Shown here: one piece after another, positions 1 to 7,338 of the stretch
Layout: every line of letters begins with the position of its first letter
Numbering within the stretch: the stretch's first letter is position 1
DNA from: Actinomycetota bacterium
Lineage (GTDB): Bacteria; Actinomycetota; Actinomycetes; Mycobacteriales; Mycobacteriaceae
Length of the DNA: 19,517 bases
Assembly (NCBI GenBank): GCA_005787665.1
Contig: SYAB01000421.1
Coordinates: 1 to 19,517, forward strand
Reading direction: 5' to 3'
Position numbers and translations under genes: made by a program
Notes under the pieces: generated by a model
Seen by the model: the letters and a program-made list of their open reading frames with translations, nothing else
Databases searched by the model: none
Told to the model about the DNA's origin: nothing

Positions 1-379
1 ACTCGTCCAGGCAGGTGTCGGCCATCAGGACGGTGGCGTCGCCGAGATCACCGGCGAGATCACTCAGCGCGAGGTTGAGGATTCCGTCGGGACGGACGCC
101 GCACGAACCGGTGGCGTCCTTGTCCTCGGCGCGCGGCACCCCGAAGATCATCAGCCCTCCCACCCCGGCATCGACCGCGGCGGCCGCCGCTGCGCGGAGG
201 GAGTCGCGGGTGTGCTGGACGACTCCGGGCATCGACCCGATCGGCCGGGGCTCGTCGATACCGTCGGCGACGAACATCGGCAGCACCAGCTGACCGGGCC
301 GCAACGTCGTCTCGGCCACCAGTCGGCGCGCGGCAGCGGTGGACCGCAACCGGCGGGTGCGCTGCCTGGGGAATGCCAT
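1..379 (-). CDS. hemB: Delta-aminolevulinic acid dehydratase (porphobilinogen synthase), N-terminal part
   Basis: The first 126 residues are visible; the rest lies beyond position 1. HemB condenses two 5-aminolevulinate molecules into porphobilinogen in the cytosol. Family landmarks are an N-terminal arm, LVLPMFV near residue 31, GVPRAEDKDATGS near 80-92, and MADTCLDE at 119-126. That last stretch is the start of the metal-binding loop. Cys123 matches the first zinc cysteine of the E. coli enzyme, but the second cysteine position is Asp (CLD instead of CFC), a mixed ligand type I recall for actinobacterial HemB. The ATG at 379-377 is 18 bp after the hemD stop, and the upstream sequence has only a weak Shine-Dalgarno match, so translation probably depends on hemD. 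It is the last visible gene of hemA-hemC-hemD-hemB. The identification is very safe; the metal assignment is inference. Confidence 0.95.
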   Translation of the reverse strand, partial: MAFPRQRTRRLRSTAAARRLVAETTLRPGQLVLPMFVADGIDEPRPIGSMPGVVQHTRDSLRAAAAAAVDAGVGGLMIFGVPRAEDKDATGSCGVRPDGILNLALSDLAGDLGDATVLMADTCLDE

Positions 380-397
380 CGCGAAGGCCGGACCCGC

Positions 398-2050
398 CTA
401 CCGGCGCCGGCTCTTCTTGCGCGGCGGCGGCAGCGCGCCCTCGGCGCGCAGCCGGGCGGCGTGCTCGGCCAGTGCGTCGACGAGCGGTCCGACCGCGGCG
501 GTCTCGGGCTGGACGTCGACCCGCAGACCGAACTCCGCCGCGGTCTCGGCGGTCTTGGGCCCGATGCAGGCGACGATCGTGCGGGCGTGCGGCTTACCCG
601 CGATACCGACCAGGTTGCGCACCGTCGAGGAGGAGGTGAAGCAGACCGCGTCGAAGCCGCCGGTCTTGATCATCTCCCGGGTATCGGCCGGCGGCGGAGC
701 CGCCCGCACCGTCCGGTAGGCGGTGACGTCCTCGATCTCCCAGCCGCGCTCGCGCAACCCTTCGGCCAGCGTCTCGGTGGCGATATCGGCCCGCGGCAGC
801 AGCACCCGGTTCACCGGGTCGAAGATGCTGTCGTAATCGGGGAACTCATCCAGCAGGCCCAGCGAGGACTGCTCGCCGGAGGGCACCAGTTCGGGGCTGA
901 TCCCGAAGGCACGAACCCGCTCGGCGGTCGACTCGCCGACGCAGGCGATCTTCACCCCGGAGAAGGCCCGGGCGTCGAGTCCGAACTCGGCGAACTTCTC
1001 CCAGACCGCGCGCACCGCGTTGGTCGAGGTGAACACCACCCACTGGTAGCGGCCGTCGACCAGACCCTTGACAGCGCGTTCCATCTGGGCCGGGCTGCGC
1101 GGCGGTTCGACGGCGATGGTCGGAACCTCGATCGGCAGGGCGCCGTGGGCGATCAGCCGCTCGCTCATATCGCCGGCCTGCTCCTTGGTGCGCGGCACCA
1201 GCACCGTCCAGCCGTACAGGGCGCGGCTCTCCCACCAGTTCAGCTTGGAGCGCGCGGTGACGGTCCGGCCGATGGTCACCACCAGCGGACCGGCCAGCGG
1301 ACCGGCCGGGTCACCCGAGCCGGGCAGCGTCCGGTCGGCAAGCCCGGCCAGCGTGGACTCCAGCGAGCGCTGCGCGCAGGTGGTGCCCTGCGCGGTGACC
1401 ACGCACGGCGTGGTGTCGGAGAGCCCGTACTCGATCAGCGTGCGGGCGGCATCGGCGAGATGGGAGGCGGTCGCGGTCAGGATCAACGGACCCGGCGCAG
1501 CGGCCAGGGCGGCCCAGTCGACCTCACCGCGCACGTCGGCGACGGTGTGCGTGGAACCCATGGGCAGGCCGGCATAACTGGGCACTGCCACGGTGGCCGG
1601 CAGTCCCGGCACGATCTCGAACGGCAGATGGCTGCGGGACACCGCGGTCACCTCGGTGATGACGGAGTCCACCGACATCGGGTCGCCGGCGACCAGCCGC
1701 ACCACGTCGGCGCCGGCTTTGGCCTCCGCGACCAGCGTCCGGGCCACCTCGGCCGGCTCGCCCAGCGCGGGGCGGATGTCGGGTCCCCCCGGGACCACCG
1801 GCACCGTGGCCGGGCCGTCCGCGGGCGTGGGCGCCGGGTCCGGCGCGGGCCCTGCGGCGGGCGGCAGGTCGCAGCCGACCAGCGCGAGCACCGCCTCCGG
1901 CACGTCGGGGTCGGTGAATACACAGGCGGCGTTGGCGAGCACGGTCCGGGCGCGGGTGGTCAGCAGTCCGGGGTCACCGGGGCCGGAGCCCACGAACGTG
2001 ATCCGGCCCGGCTTGGCCTTGCGTCCCCTCGGGTGACCGCCCATGCTCAC
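398..2050 (-). CDS. hemD: Bifunctional-type HemD: tetrapyrrole methyltransferase-like domain fused to uroporphyrinogen-III synthase
   Basis: This is a 550-residue two-domain protein. Residues about 15-265 resemble uroporphyrinogen-III C-methyltransferase (GSGPGDPGLLT at 21-31, VVRLVAGDP at 116-124, VPGLPATVAVPSYAGLP at 147-163). A Pro/Ala-rich insert at about 62-100 interrupts this domain. Residues about 280-535 are the HemD fold (VLVPRTKEQ, FTSTNAV at 340-346, FTSSSTVRNLVG at 471-482, CIGPKTAETAAEFGL at 495-509). HemD closes and inverts the D ring of hydroxymethylbilane. The tail is strongly basic (RKKSRRR). Two starts are possible, GTG at 2050 or ATG at 2044, and each has a GGAG-type ribosome site five bases upstream. 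The gene follows hemC by 24 bp. The usual methyltransferase GGDPF motif is AGDPM here, so methylation activity is uncertain while the synthase role is well supported. Confidence 0.94.
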   Translation of the reverse strand: MSMGGHPRGRKAKPGRITFVGSGPGDPGLLTTRARTVLANAACVFTDPDVPEAVLALVGCDLPPAAGPAPDPAPTPADGPATVPVVPGGPDIRPALGEPAEVARTLVAEAKAGADVVRLVAGDPMSVDSVITEVTAVSRSHLPFEIVPGLPATVAVPSYAGLPMGSTHTVADVRGEVDWAALAAAPGPLILTATASHLADAARTLIEYGLSDTTPCVVTAQGTTCAQRSLESTLAGLADRTLPGSGDPAGPLAGPLVVTIGRTVTARSKLNWWESRALYGWTVLVPRTKEQAGDMSERLIAHGALPIEVPTIAVEPPRSPAQMERAVKGLVDGRYQWVVFTSTNAVRAVWEKFAEFGLDARAFSGVKIACVGESTAERVRAFGISPELVPSGEQSSLGLLDEFPDYDSIFDPVNRVLLPRADIATETLAEGLRERGWEIEDVTAYRTVRAAPPPADTREMIKTGGFDAVCFTSSSTVRNLVGIAGKPHARTIVACIGPKTAETAAEFGLRVDVQPETAAVGPLVDALAEHAARLRAEGALPPPRKKSRRR

Positions 2051-2074
2051 TCCCGCTCCGCCGCTGTCCGCGGT

Positions 2075-3001
2075 CTACCGCTGTGTCCCCATGACCTCGC
2101 GCGCACCGAGATCGACCAACTCCGCGGCGACCGCGAGCCCCAGCTCTGCGGCCCGGCCGGGGGTGCCGATACCGGACGCACGGATCACATCGGATCCGTC
2201 CACCGCCGCCACGCAGGCGCGCAGCGACAGTTCCTCGAAGATGTGACCGTCGTCATCGATGGACTCGACCACCTCAGCGATCGCGCCCACCGGTGCGGAA
2301 CAGCCCGCCTCCAGGTCGGCAAGCAGGGTTCGCTCGGCGGTGACCGCGACGCGCGTGTCGGAGTCGTCCAACTCCGCCAACAGCGCCGCGAGCGCGGTAT
2401 CGCCCGCACGGCACTCCACCGCGAGCGCACCTTGAGCCGGCGCCGGCAGCATCTGCACCGGCTCCAGCGTCTCAGTGACCTCACCGAGTCGTCCCAGGCG
2501 GGCAAGGCCCGCGCGGGCGACCACGATGGCATCGAGATCACCGCTGCTTACCCTGTTTAACCTGGTGTCAAGGTTGCCCCTTAGGGGGCGGATTTCCAAA
2601 CCGAGACCCAGTGCTCTAAGCTGCGCCGCCCGCCGGACGGATGACGTCCCGATGACTGACCCGGCCGGCAACTCCCCCAGCACCAGGCCGTCGCGGGCCA
2701 CCAGAGCGTCGCGCGGATCGGCACGCGGCGGAACCGCGGCGATGACGAACCGATCGTCGGCCGCGGTCGGCAGATCTTTGTAGGAGTGCACGGCCATGTC
2801 GACCTCGCCGGCCGCGATCGCCTCGCGCAGAGCGGCGGTGAAAACCCCGACTCCGATCTCGGCGACAGGTCGTTCCGAACGGTCACCCTCGGTGGCGATG
2901 ATGACCAATTCGGCGGCATGGCCGCGCTCGACCAGTTGGTCCCGGATCGTGCCGGCCTGGGTGGTCGCAAGCAGGCTGCCCCGGGTGCCGATCCGAATCA
3001 A
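2075..3001 (-). CDS. hemC: Porphobilinogen deaminase (hydroxymethylbilane synthase)
   Basis: A full-length 308-residue HemC, the cytosolic enzyme that polymerises four porphobilinogens into hydroxymethylbilane. Visible signatures are IGTRGSLLA at the N-terminus, VHSYKDLPT with the catalytic Asp at residue 76, [11 protein letters not shown] at 118-128, RGNLDTRLN at 141-149, [11 protein letters not shown] near 187-196, and [10 protein letters not shown] with the dipyrromethane-anchoring Cys at 234. The start is TTG at 3001-2999 and overlaps the hemA stop (TTGA), which suggests translational coupling. No better start is in frame ahead of the IGTRG motif. Residues 128-157 use a striking cluster of rare codons (AGA, AGG x3, CTA, TTA, CTT x2, TTG, GTA), unlike the rest of the operon; see the separate entry. 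Confidence 0.96.
   Translation of the reverse strand: MIRIGTRGSLLATTQAGTIRDQLVERGHAAELVIIATEGDRSERPVAEIGVGVFTAALREAIAAGEVDMAVHSYKDLPTAADDRFVIAAVPPRADPRDALVARDGLVLGELPAGSVIGTSSVRRAAQLRALGLGLEIRPLRGNLDTRLNRVSSGDLDAIVVARAGLARLGRLGEVTETLEPVQMLPAPAQGALAVECRAGDTALAALLAELDDSDTRVAVTAERTLLADLEAGCSAPVGAIAEVVESIDDDGHIFEELSLRACVAAVDGSDVIRASGIGTPGRAAELGLAVAAELVDLGAREVMGTQR
2537..2620 (-). other. Rare-codon patch with two abutting hairpins inside hemC
   Basis: Codons for HemC residues 128-157 leave the normal high-GC pattern. Four of five Arg codons are AGA/AGG, and most Leu codons are CTT, TTG, CTA or TTA. Within it the mRNA strand can form GCCCC-CTAA-GGGGC (2589-2576) directly followed by AACCT-TGACACC-AGGTT (2575-2559), with no base between the two hairpins. 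The rare codons CTA, AGG, CTT and TTA supply much of these stems. Function is unknown. An overlapping RNA or DNA element, a pause site, or a recombined segment are all possible. Confidence 0.5.
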
Positions 3002-4368
3002 GCGTCGGATTCCGTTGCCGGCAGGGCGATTTCGCTCGCGGCCACCGCGTCGACTGCATGCGGATCCAGCTCGAAGAGCTCGCGCAAGGCCTCGGCGTAG
3101 GTGTTGGCCCCGGGCGCACCGGCGAGTTGCTTGACCCGCACCGTCGGTGCGTGCAGCAGCTTGTCGACAACGCGCCGCACAGTGCGGACGACCTCGTCGC
3201 GGTGGGCCACGTCCAGACCAGGAAGCCGGTTGTCCAGTCGCATCAGCTCGGCCTCGATCACCTCGGCGGCGCGCTGACGCAGGGCGGTGACGGTCGGAGT
3301 GACCTCCGCCACCCGCTGGCTGGCCAGGTAGGCGGCGACCTCGGCGGCGACGATGCGGCGCGCAGCCTCGGCATCGGCGGCCGCGGCTCGCGCCGAGGGC
3401 TCGCGCTGCACCCGGTCCATATCGACGACCGAGACACCGGGCAGCCCGGCGACCGCGGGATCGACGTCGCGCGGCATCCCCAGATCGCAGAGCACCATCG
3501 GCTCGGCCTCGTCACGCTGCGAGGCGGCCAGCGCGTGATGGACGTCGGCCAGCGTCACCACCGGCCGCACCGCACCGGTGCAGCTGATCACCAGATCGGA
3601 TTGCGCCAGTGCGTCGGGCAGTTCGTCGAGCGTCATCGCCCCCGCCCGCACACCCTGCTCGACGAGGTTGGCGGCAAGCCGCTGCGCCCGGGGCAGGGAT
3701 CGGTTGACGACGTTGACGTGTCCGATCCCGGCCCGGACCAGATGGGCGGCGGTCAGGCTACCCATCGACCCGGCCCCGATGACGGTGGCCGTCCGTCCGG
3801 CCAGCGCGGTGTAGGACGGACCCAACTCCGGCCGGTACAGCCGCTCGGCGGCGACGTGCAGGGCGACCGACACCACGCTGCCGCCGGCGGCGTCGATGCA
3901 CGTCTCGGAGTGCACCCTCTTGCCGACCGCCAGCGCACGCTGGGACAGGTCGTGCAACACCCGCCCGACGGTCCGGTTGGACTCGGCGGTCGCATAGGCA
4001 CGGCGGACCTGACCCAGCACCTGCTGTTCGCCGACCACCGCGCTGTCCAGACCGCTGGCCACCGAGAAGAGATGCTCGACGGCGGCCTCGCTGTAGCGGA
4101 CATAGGCGTGTTTGGTGAGCTCGCCCATCGACAGACCGGAGTGTTCGGAGAGCACCTGTCCGATCGCCGACAATCCGCCGTGGAAGGCGTCGACGACCGC
4201 GTACACCTCGACCCGGTTGCAGGTGGACAGGATCATCGCCTCGGTCACCAGCGGGGACTGCAGCACCTGCTGGATGAGCTTGCCCTGGTCGGATTCGCCG
4301 GTGGAGAGTTGCTCGAGCACCGACACCGGGGCACTGCGGTGAGACACCCCGAACAGCAGGACGCTCAC
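2998..4368 (-). CDS. hemA: Glutamyl-tRNA reductase
   Basis: HemA, 456 residues, reduces glutamyl-tRNA(Glu) to glutamate-1-semialdehyde with NADPH. This is the first committed step of the C5 route to tetrapyrroles. The N-terminal catalytic domain has GVSHRSAP (7-14) and [10 protein letters not shown] with the nucleophilic Cys50, followed by GEQQVLGQV (113-121). The Rossmann domain has VIGAGSMG (196-203) and [11 protein letters not shown] (294-304). The C-terminal helical dimerisation region follows. The start is GTG at 4368 with an AGGTGATC ribosome site seven bases upstream. It leads the operon, and its TGA overlaps the hemC TTG start. It is separated from the glutaredoxin-like gene by 109 bp carrying a possible promoter, so it could be transcribed alone or by read-through. 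Confidence 0.96.
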   Translation of the reverse strand: MSVLLFGVSHRSAPVSVLEQLSTGESDQGKLIQQVLQSPLVTEAMILSTCNRVEVYAVVDAFHGGLSAIGQVLSEHSGLSMGELTKHAYVRYSEAAVEHLFSVASGLDSAVVGEQQVLGQVRRAYATAESNRTVGRVLHDLSQRALAVGKRVHSETCIDAAGGSVVSVALHVAAERLYRPELGPSYTALAGRTATVIGAGSMGSLTAAHLVRAGIGHVNVVNRSLPRAQRLAANLVEQGVRAGAMTLDELPDALAQSDLVISCTGAVRPVVTLADVHHALAASQRDEAEPMVLCDLGMPRDVDPAVAGLPGVSVVDMDRVQREPSARAAAADAEAARRIVAAEVAAYLASQRVAEVTPTVTALRQRAAEVIEAELMRLDNRLPGLDVAHRDEVVRTVRRVVDKLLHAPTVRVKQLAGAPGANTYAEALRELFELDPHAVDAVAASEIALPATESDA

Positions 4369-4421
4369 GGCACGATCACCTGGCTAACTCCCTTGCGACT
4401 CCGGACGCGGATGCTGGAGAA

Positions 4422-4427
4422 AAACTA
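4422..4427 (-). promoter_or_regulatory. hemA: Possible hemA promoter -10 box
   Basis: On the minus strand TAGTTT fits the mycobacterial TAnnnT -10 pattern and sits in an unusually AT-rich stretch (TAGTTTTTCTCC). It would give a 5' leader of roughly 45-50 nt before the GTG at 4368. No convincing -35 box is visible 17 bases upstream. This is a sequence match only. Confidence 0.35.
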
Positions 4428-4440
4428 CTCGCAACGGTAA

Positions 4441-4476
4441 TCGCTTCGCAGCGACCCGGCCAAATTGCACCCGGCC
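4441..4476 (-). promoter_or_regulatory. Direct repeat and GCGA-tetraloop hairpin upstream of hemA
   Basis: Between the glutaredoxin-like gene and hemA there are two perfect 8-bp copies of GGCCGGGT (minus strand; 4476-4469 and 4461-4454) separated by 7 bp. They are followed at once by TCGCT-GCGA-AGCGA (4454-4441), a 5-bp stem closed by a GNRA-type tetraloop. They lie just upstream of the candidate hemA promoter. A regulator-binding direct repeat or a transcript-end structure are both possible; there is no T-tract directly after the stem. Confidence 0.35.
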
Positions 4477-4477
4477 T

Positions 4478-4753
4478 TCACCGGTTCGTGACGTCGGCCC
4501 GCAACCGTGCCTCATCGAGGTCCCAGTAGCTGTGCTCTCGGCCGTCCAGCAGGACCACCGGCAGCCGGTCGCCGAACTCGGCCCGCAGAGCGGCGTCACC
4601 GGCTGCCGCTGCATCGTCCACATCGGTGCTGGACAGCTCGAAGCCCAGCTCGTCGGCCAGTTCGCCCAAGCGGTCATAGACCCGCCGGCACAGCCCGCAG
4701 CCCGCGCGGGTCAGCAATCGCACCTGGGGGCGAGGCCGTGCAGTGTCGCTCAT
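4478..4753 (-). CDS. Glutaredoxin-like (DUF836-type) thioredoxin-fold protein
   Basis: A 91-residue protein with a beta-alpha thioredoxin-like start, [12 protein letters not shown], giving a CxxC pair at Cys19 and Cys22, and a cis-proline-type LPVV at 64-67. The size and the C-terminal [14 protein letters not shown] match the short glutaredoxin-like family found next to hemA in mycobacteria (Rv0508 in M. tuberculosis, from memory). It is probably a cytosolic thiol-disulfide protein, but its partner is not known. The ATG at 4753 is 39 bp from the divergent phosphatase start. No Shine-Dalgarno site precedes it. A 10-bp palindrome overlaps its start codon. Confidence 0.85.
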   Translation of the reverse strand: MSDTARPRPQVRLLTRAGCGLCRRVYDRLGELADELGFELSSTDVDDAAAAGDAALRAEFGDRLPVVLLDGREHSYWDLDEARLRADVTNR

Positions 4754-4762
4754 GACCGGTCA
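4753..4762. promoter_or_regulatory. TGACCGGTCA palindrome in divergent spacer
   Basis: A perfect 10-bp inverted repeat, TGACCGGTCA, lies in the 39-bp spacer between two divergent genes. It overlaps the last base of the glutaredoxin-like start codon complement and ends 17 bp before the -10 box of the plus-strand gene, the -35 position. This placement suits an operator that controls both genes. No regulator is identified. Confidence 0.35.
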
Positions 4763-4779
4763 GTGTCGCATCCGGGGAT

Positions 4780-4785
4780 TAAGGT
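4780..4785 (+). promoter_or_regulatory. Leaderless-type -10 box for the HAD phosphatase gene
   Basis: TAAGGT fits TAnnnT and ends exactly seven bases before the ATG at 4793. Transcription would therefore start at or next to the A of the start codon. This supports the 4793 start over longer in-frame choices. Confidence 0.55.
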
Positions 4786-4792
4786 GATCGGC

Positions 4793-5659
4793 ATGGGTTC
4801 CGGGGATGACGAGCTGGCGCTCACCGGGGAGGCCAGCGCCGAACTCGCGGTCGAGGGCCTGGTGGCGGCCGGAGAGCCGCCGCCGCTGGACCTGACCGCC
4901 GCAGCGTTCTTCGACGTCGACAACACGCTGGTGCAGGGTTCCTCCCTGGTGCATTTCGGCCGCGGGCTGGCCGCCCGCAAATACTTCCGATACGCCGAGG
5001 TGTGGAAGTTCATTTACGCGCAGGCCAAGTTCCAGCTGACCGGCAAGGAGAACAGCGACGACGTCGCCGAGGGGCGGCGTAAGGCGCTGTCCTTCATCGA
5101 GGGCCGGACCACCGCGGAGCTGACCGAACTGGGCGAGGAGATCTACGACGAGATCATCGCTGACAAGATCTGGCCGGGCACCCGGGCGCTGGCCCAGTTG
5201 CACCTCGACGCCGGCCAGCAGGTCTGGCTGGTCACCGCCACGCCCTACGAACTCGCGGAGGTCATCGCCCGGCGGTTGGGCCTGACCGGGGCGATGGGCA
5301 CGGTGGCCGAATCGGTCGACGGGGTGTTCACCGGCCGACTGGTCGGCGACATCCTGCACGGCCTGGGCAAAGCCCACGCGGTGCGGGCACTGGCGGCCCG
5401 CGAGGGCCTGAACCTCAAGCGCTGCACCGCCTACTCCGACAGCGTCAACGACGTGCCGATGCTCTCGCTGGTGGGCACGGCGGTGGCGGTCAACCCGGAC
5501 TCCGATCTGCGCGATGTCGCCCGGCAGCGGGGTTGGGAGATCCGCGACTTCCGCACCGCCCGCAAGGCGGCCAAGATCGGCGTCCCCTCGGCCCTGGCCG
5601 CGGCCGCCGTCGGCGGTGCGGTGGCCGCGGCGGTCTCGCGCCGCCACGACCAGGACTGA
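4793..5659 (+). CDS. serB1: HAD-IB family phosphatase (SerB1-like)
   Basis: A 288-residue HAD phosphatase of the phosphoserine-phosphatase-like IB subfamily. The motifs are complete: FFDVDNTL (motif I, nucleophile Asp41 and acid/base Asp43), VTATPYE (motif II, 147-152), Lys193 in GLGKAHAV, and [10 protein letters not shown] (215-224, metal-binding Asp216 and Asp220). A helical cap of about 100 residues lies between motifs I and II. The C-terminus ends with an Ala/Gly/Val-rich segment (about 262-281) followed by basic residues, which could be a membrane-associating helix. The reading frame stays open upstream, but the -10 box seven bases before the ATG at 4793 favours this start. M. tuberculosis annotates the counterpart (Rv0505c) serB1; true phosphoserine specificity is not shown by sequence. 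Confidence 0.88.
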   Translation: MGSGDDELALTGEASAELAVEGLVAAGEPPPLDLTAAAFFDVDNTLVQGSSLVHFGRGLAARKYFRYAEVWKFIYAQAKFQLTGKENSDDVAEGRRKALSFIEGRTTAELTELGEEIYDEIIADKIWPGTRALAQLHLDAGQQVWLVTATPYELAEVIARRLGLTGAMGTVAESVDGVFTGRLVGDILHGLGKAHAVRALAAREGLNLKRCTAYSDSVNDVPMLSLVGTAVAVNPDSDLRDVARQRGWEIRDFRTARKAAKIGVPSALAAAAVGGAVAAAVSRRHDQD

Positions 5660-5712
5660 ATCCCGGCACCCGTGCCACTCATACAACCCGGCCCTGCTGC
5701 GCTCGCGACAGT

Positions 5713-5755
5713 GCGTGTCGGCACGCCAACACGCCGCCACAGCGGCCGGTTGGCG
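5713..5755. terminator. Overlapping hairpins downstream of the HAD phosphatase gene
   Basis: The 169-bp gap 5660-5828 holds two overlapping inverted repeats. The first is GCGTG-TCGG-CACGC (5713-5726). The larger one has outer arms CGCCAAC (5724-5730) and GTTGGCG (5749-5755) and inner arms GCCGC (5733-5737) and GCGGC (5742-5746) around a CACA loop. They share three bases, so they cannot form together. No T-tract follows. This could be a mycobacterial terminator without a U-tract, or an alternative-structure element. Confidence 0.4.
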
Positions 5756-5816
5756 CACGCTCGCCGCTCAATTCGGGGTGACCTGCGGCGACGCAGGGGT
5801 GCATCCCGGCACGCGA

Positions 5817-5822
5817 TAAACT
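5817..5822 (+). promoter_or_regulatory. Leaderless-type -10 box for the HadA-like gene
   Basis: TAAACT, six bases before the ATG at 5829, fits TAnnnT. No Shine-Dalgarno sequence exists in the remaining leader, so a leaderless transcript is likely. Confidence 0.55.
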
Positions 5823-5828
5823 CCGCCA

Positions 5829-6335
5829 ATGTCTTTCGCCAGCGACATCATCGGAACCCACTACCGCTACCCGGATTACTACCTGGTCGGGCGGGAGAAG
5901 ATCCGGGAGTACGCGAAAGCGATCCAGTCCGATGATCCGCTGCATTACAGCGAGGAGGCGGCCAAGGCCGCCGGCTACCCCGACGTCGTCGCGCCGCTGA
6001 CCTTCATCGCCATCCCCGGCCGGCAGGTGCAGCTGGACATCTTCCGCAACTTCGACGTCGGCATCAACCTGGCCCGGGTGATCCACCGCGACCAGAAGAT
6101 CACCTACCACCGTCCGATCGTCGCCGGCGACAAGCTGTACTTCGACTCCTGGCTGGAATCGGTGGTGGAGTCCTTCGGAGCGGTGATCAGCACGCTTCGT
6201 ACCGAAGTGACCGACCAGGACGACGCACCGGTGATGACCACATTGGTCACGATGTTCGGCGACTCGGCCGGCGCGGAGGAGGACAACGCGCAAGTGGCCG
6301 CGATCGCGGCGGCGGCACTGGGCCGCCAGCGCTAA
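5829..6335 (+). CDS. HadA/MaoC-like hot-dog fold protein (UPF0336 type)
   Basis: A 168-residue single hot-dog protein of the mycobacterial HadA/HadC-like group. Conserved blocks are HYRYPDYY (11-18), [12 protein letters not shown] (22-33), DDPLHY (35-40), VAPLTFI (54-60) and [14 protein letters not shown]. HadA and HadC are partners of the catalytic HadB in the FAS-II (3R)-hydroxyacyl-ACP dehydratase and lack the catalytic Asp/His motif. I do not see that motif here either. It is therefore likely a binding subunit or paralogue acting on acyl chains, matching Rv0504c of M. tuberculosis from memory. Its TAA overlaps the TAG of the convergent acyltransferase gene (CTAA at 6332-6335). In M. tuberculosis cmaA2 lies between these two genes; here nothing does. 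Confidence 0.85.
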   Translation: MSFASDIIGTHYRYPDYYLVGREKIREYAKAIQSDDPLHYSEEAAKAAGYPDVVAPLTFIAIPGRQVQLDIFRNFDVGINLARVIHRDQKITYHRPIVAGDKLYFDSWLESVVESFGAVISTLRTEVTDQDDAPVMTTLVTMFGDSAGAEEDNAQVAAIAAAALGRQR

Positions 6336-7336
6336 CCGAGGAAGGTGTTGCGGCGACGCCCGAGCAGGCTGAACAACGTCTGCTGAATGGTCTCGCGCAC
6401 CTGGTCGGTGATCTCGAAGGTGACCATCGGGTCGTCCGCGGCCGCGTCGTCGTAACCGGAGGTGTCAATCGGCGTCCCGAAGGCGATGTGCCACTTGGAC
6501 GGAAGCGGCACCAGGCCGGCCGGGCCGGCGAGCGGGAACAGCGGGGTGATCGGGAAGTACGGCATCCCCAGCACCCGGGCCAACAGCTTCACGTCGGCCA
6601 GCATCGGGTAGATCTCCTCCGAGCCGACGATCGAGCACGGGATGATCGGCGCTTTCGCGCGCAGGGCCGCCGCGACGAAGCCGCCCCGGCCGAAGCGCTG
6701 CAGCTTGTAGCGGTCGGCGAAGGGCTTCCCCAGGCCCTTGTAGCCCTCGGGGAACACCGCCGTCAGTTCGCCACCGGACAGCAGGCGGTTGGCGTCGATA
6801 TTGCAGGCCATGGTGTGGCCGGCCCGGCGGGAGATCGGCCCGAGCACCGGCATGTCGAACAGCATGTCGGCGGCAAGCAGACGCAGGTTGCGGTGGGCCG
6901 GGTGATGGTCGTGCACGGCGACCGCGAGCATCGGGCCGTCGAACGGCAGGGTCCCCGCGTGGTTGGCGACCACCAGACCGGCTCCGGTGTCCGGCAGGTT
7001 CTCCAGACCGCTGACCTCGACGCGGAACCACTTGTCGTAGAAGAAGCGCAGGGCCGGGAGCACGACGGCCTCGTTGTAATGCGGATCGAAGCCGAACTCG
7101 TCGACGGTGTAGTCGCCGGTGAGTCTCTTGCGCAGGAAATCGGCGAGACCGGCGATTCGCGCGACGAGATCCCCGGAGGCCGGATCAGAGTCCGAACGCC
7201 GCTGATCGAACTCCCGGATGACGGCGTCGATCTTCTCGTCCACACCCGGGACCCGGGCCGAGGACGGATGCCGACGGGCGCCGACGCTGCGCGGATCACC
7301 ATGCAGGGGAATGACTTTCGCCTTCTCGCCGGCCAT
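6332..7336 (-). CDS. PlsC-like lysophospholipid acyltransferase family protein
   Basis: A 334-residue member of the LPLAT/PlsC superfamily (Rv0502 type). The core runs from about residue 105 to 290. It contains [14 protein letters not shown] (122-135) with His126 and Asp133, and [11 protein letters not shown] (195-205), equivalent to the FPEG block that binds the glycerol phosphate. The His to Asp distance is two residues longer than the classic NHxxxxD motif, as in monoacylglycerol-acyltransferase-like relatives. A polar N-terminal extension of about 75 residues precedes the domain. It probably acylates a lipid at the membrane; the substrate is unknown. The ATG at 7336 has a strong GGGGAGG ribosome site and lies 2 bp after the SDR gene stop, so the two form an operon. 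Its TAG overlaps the convergent neighbour's TAA. Confidence 0.87.
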   Translation of the reverse strand: MAGEKAKVIPLHGDPRSVGARRHPSSARVPGVDEKIDAVIREFDQRRSDSDPASGDLVARIAGLADFLRKRLTGDYTVDEFGFDPHYNEAVVLPALRFFYDKWFRVEVSGLENLPDTGAGLVVANHAGTLPFDGPMLAVAVHDHHPAHRNLRLLAADMLFDMPVLGPISRRAGHTMACNIDANRLLSGGELTAVFPEGYKGLGKPFADRYKLQRFGRGGFVAAALRAKAPIIPCSIVGSEEIYPMLADVKLLARVLGMPYFPITPLFPLAGPAGLVPLPSKWHIAFGTPIDTSGYDDAAADDPMVTFEITDQVRETIQQTLFSLLGRRRNTFLG

Positions 7337-7338
7337 TG

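Noticed and set aside
212..2560. Very long plus-strand open frame opposite hemD and hemC
   Set aside because: It is an antisense shadow from GC-rich codon bias. Its Gly/Arg/His-rich, low-complexity translation matches no family, and the minus strand encodes clear enzymes.
2540..2571. TTGACA inside hemC as an internal promoter for hemD
   Set aside because: No TAnnnT box lies 16-19 bases downstream, so promoter function is not supported.
2552..2630. tRNA-like wording in hemC (GCAGCTTAGAGCACTGGGTCTCGG on the minus strand, partial)
   Set aside because: No acceptor stem or T-arm can be paired and the bases code for the conserved HemC core; the resemblance comes from the rare codons.
3058..4440. 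460-codon plus-strand open frame opposite hemA
   Set aside because: Same shadow effect; hemA on the other strand has all catalytic motifs.
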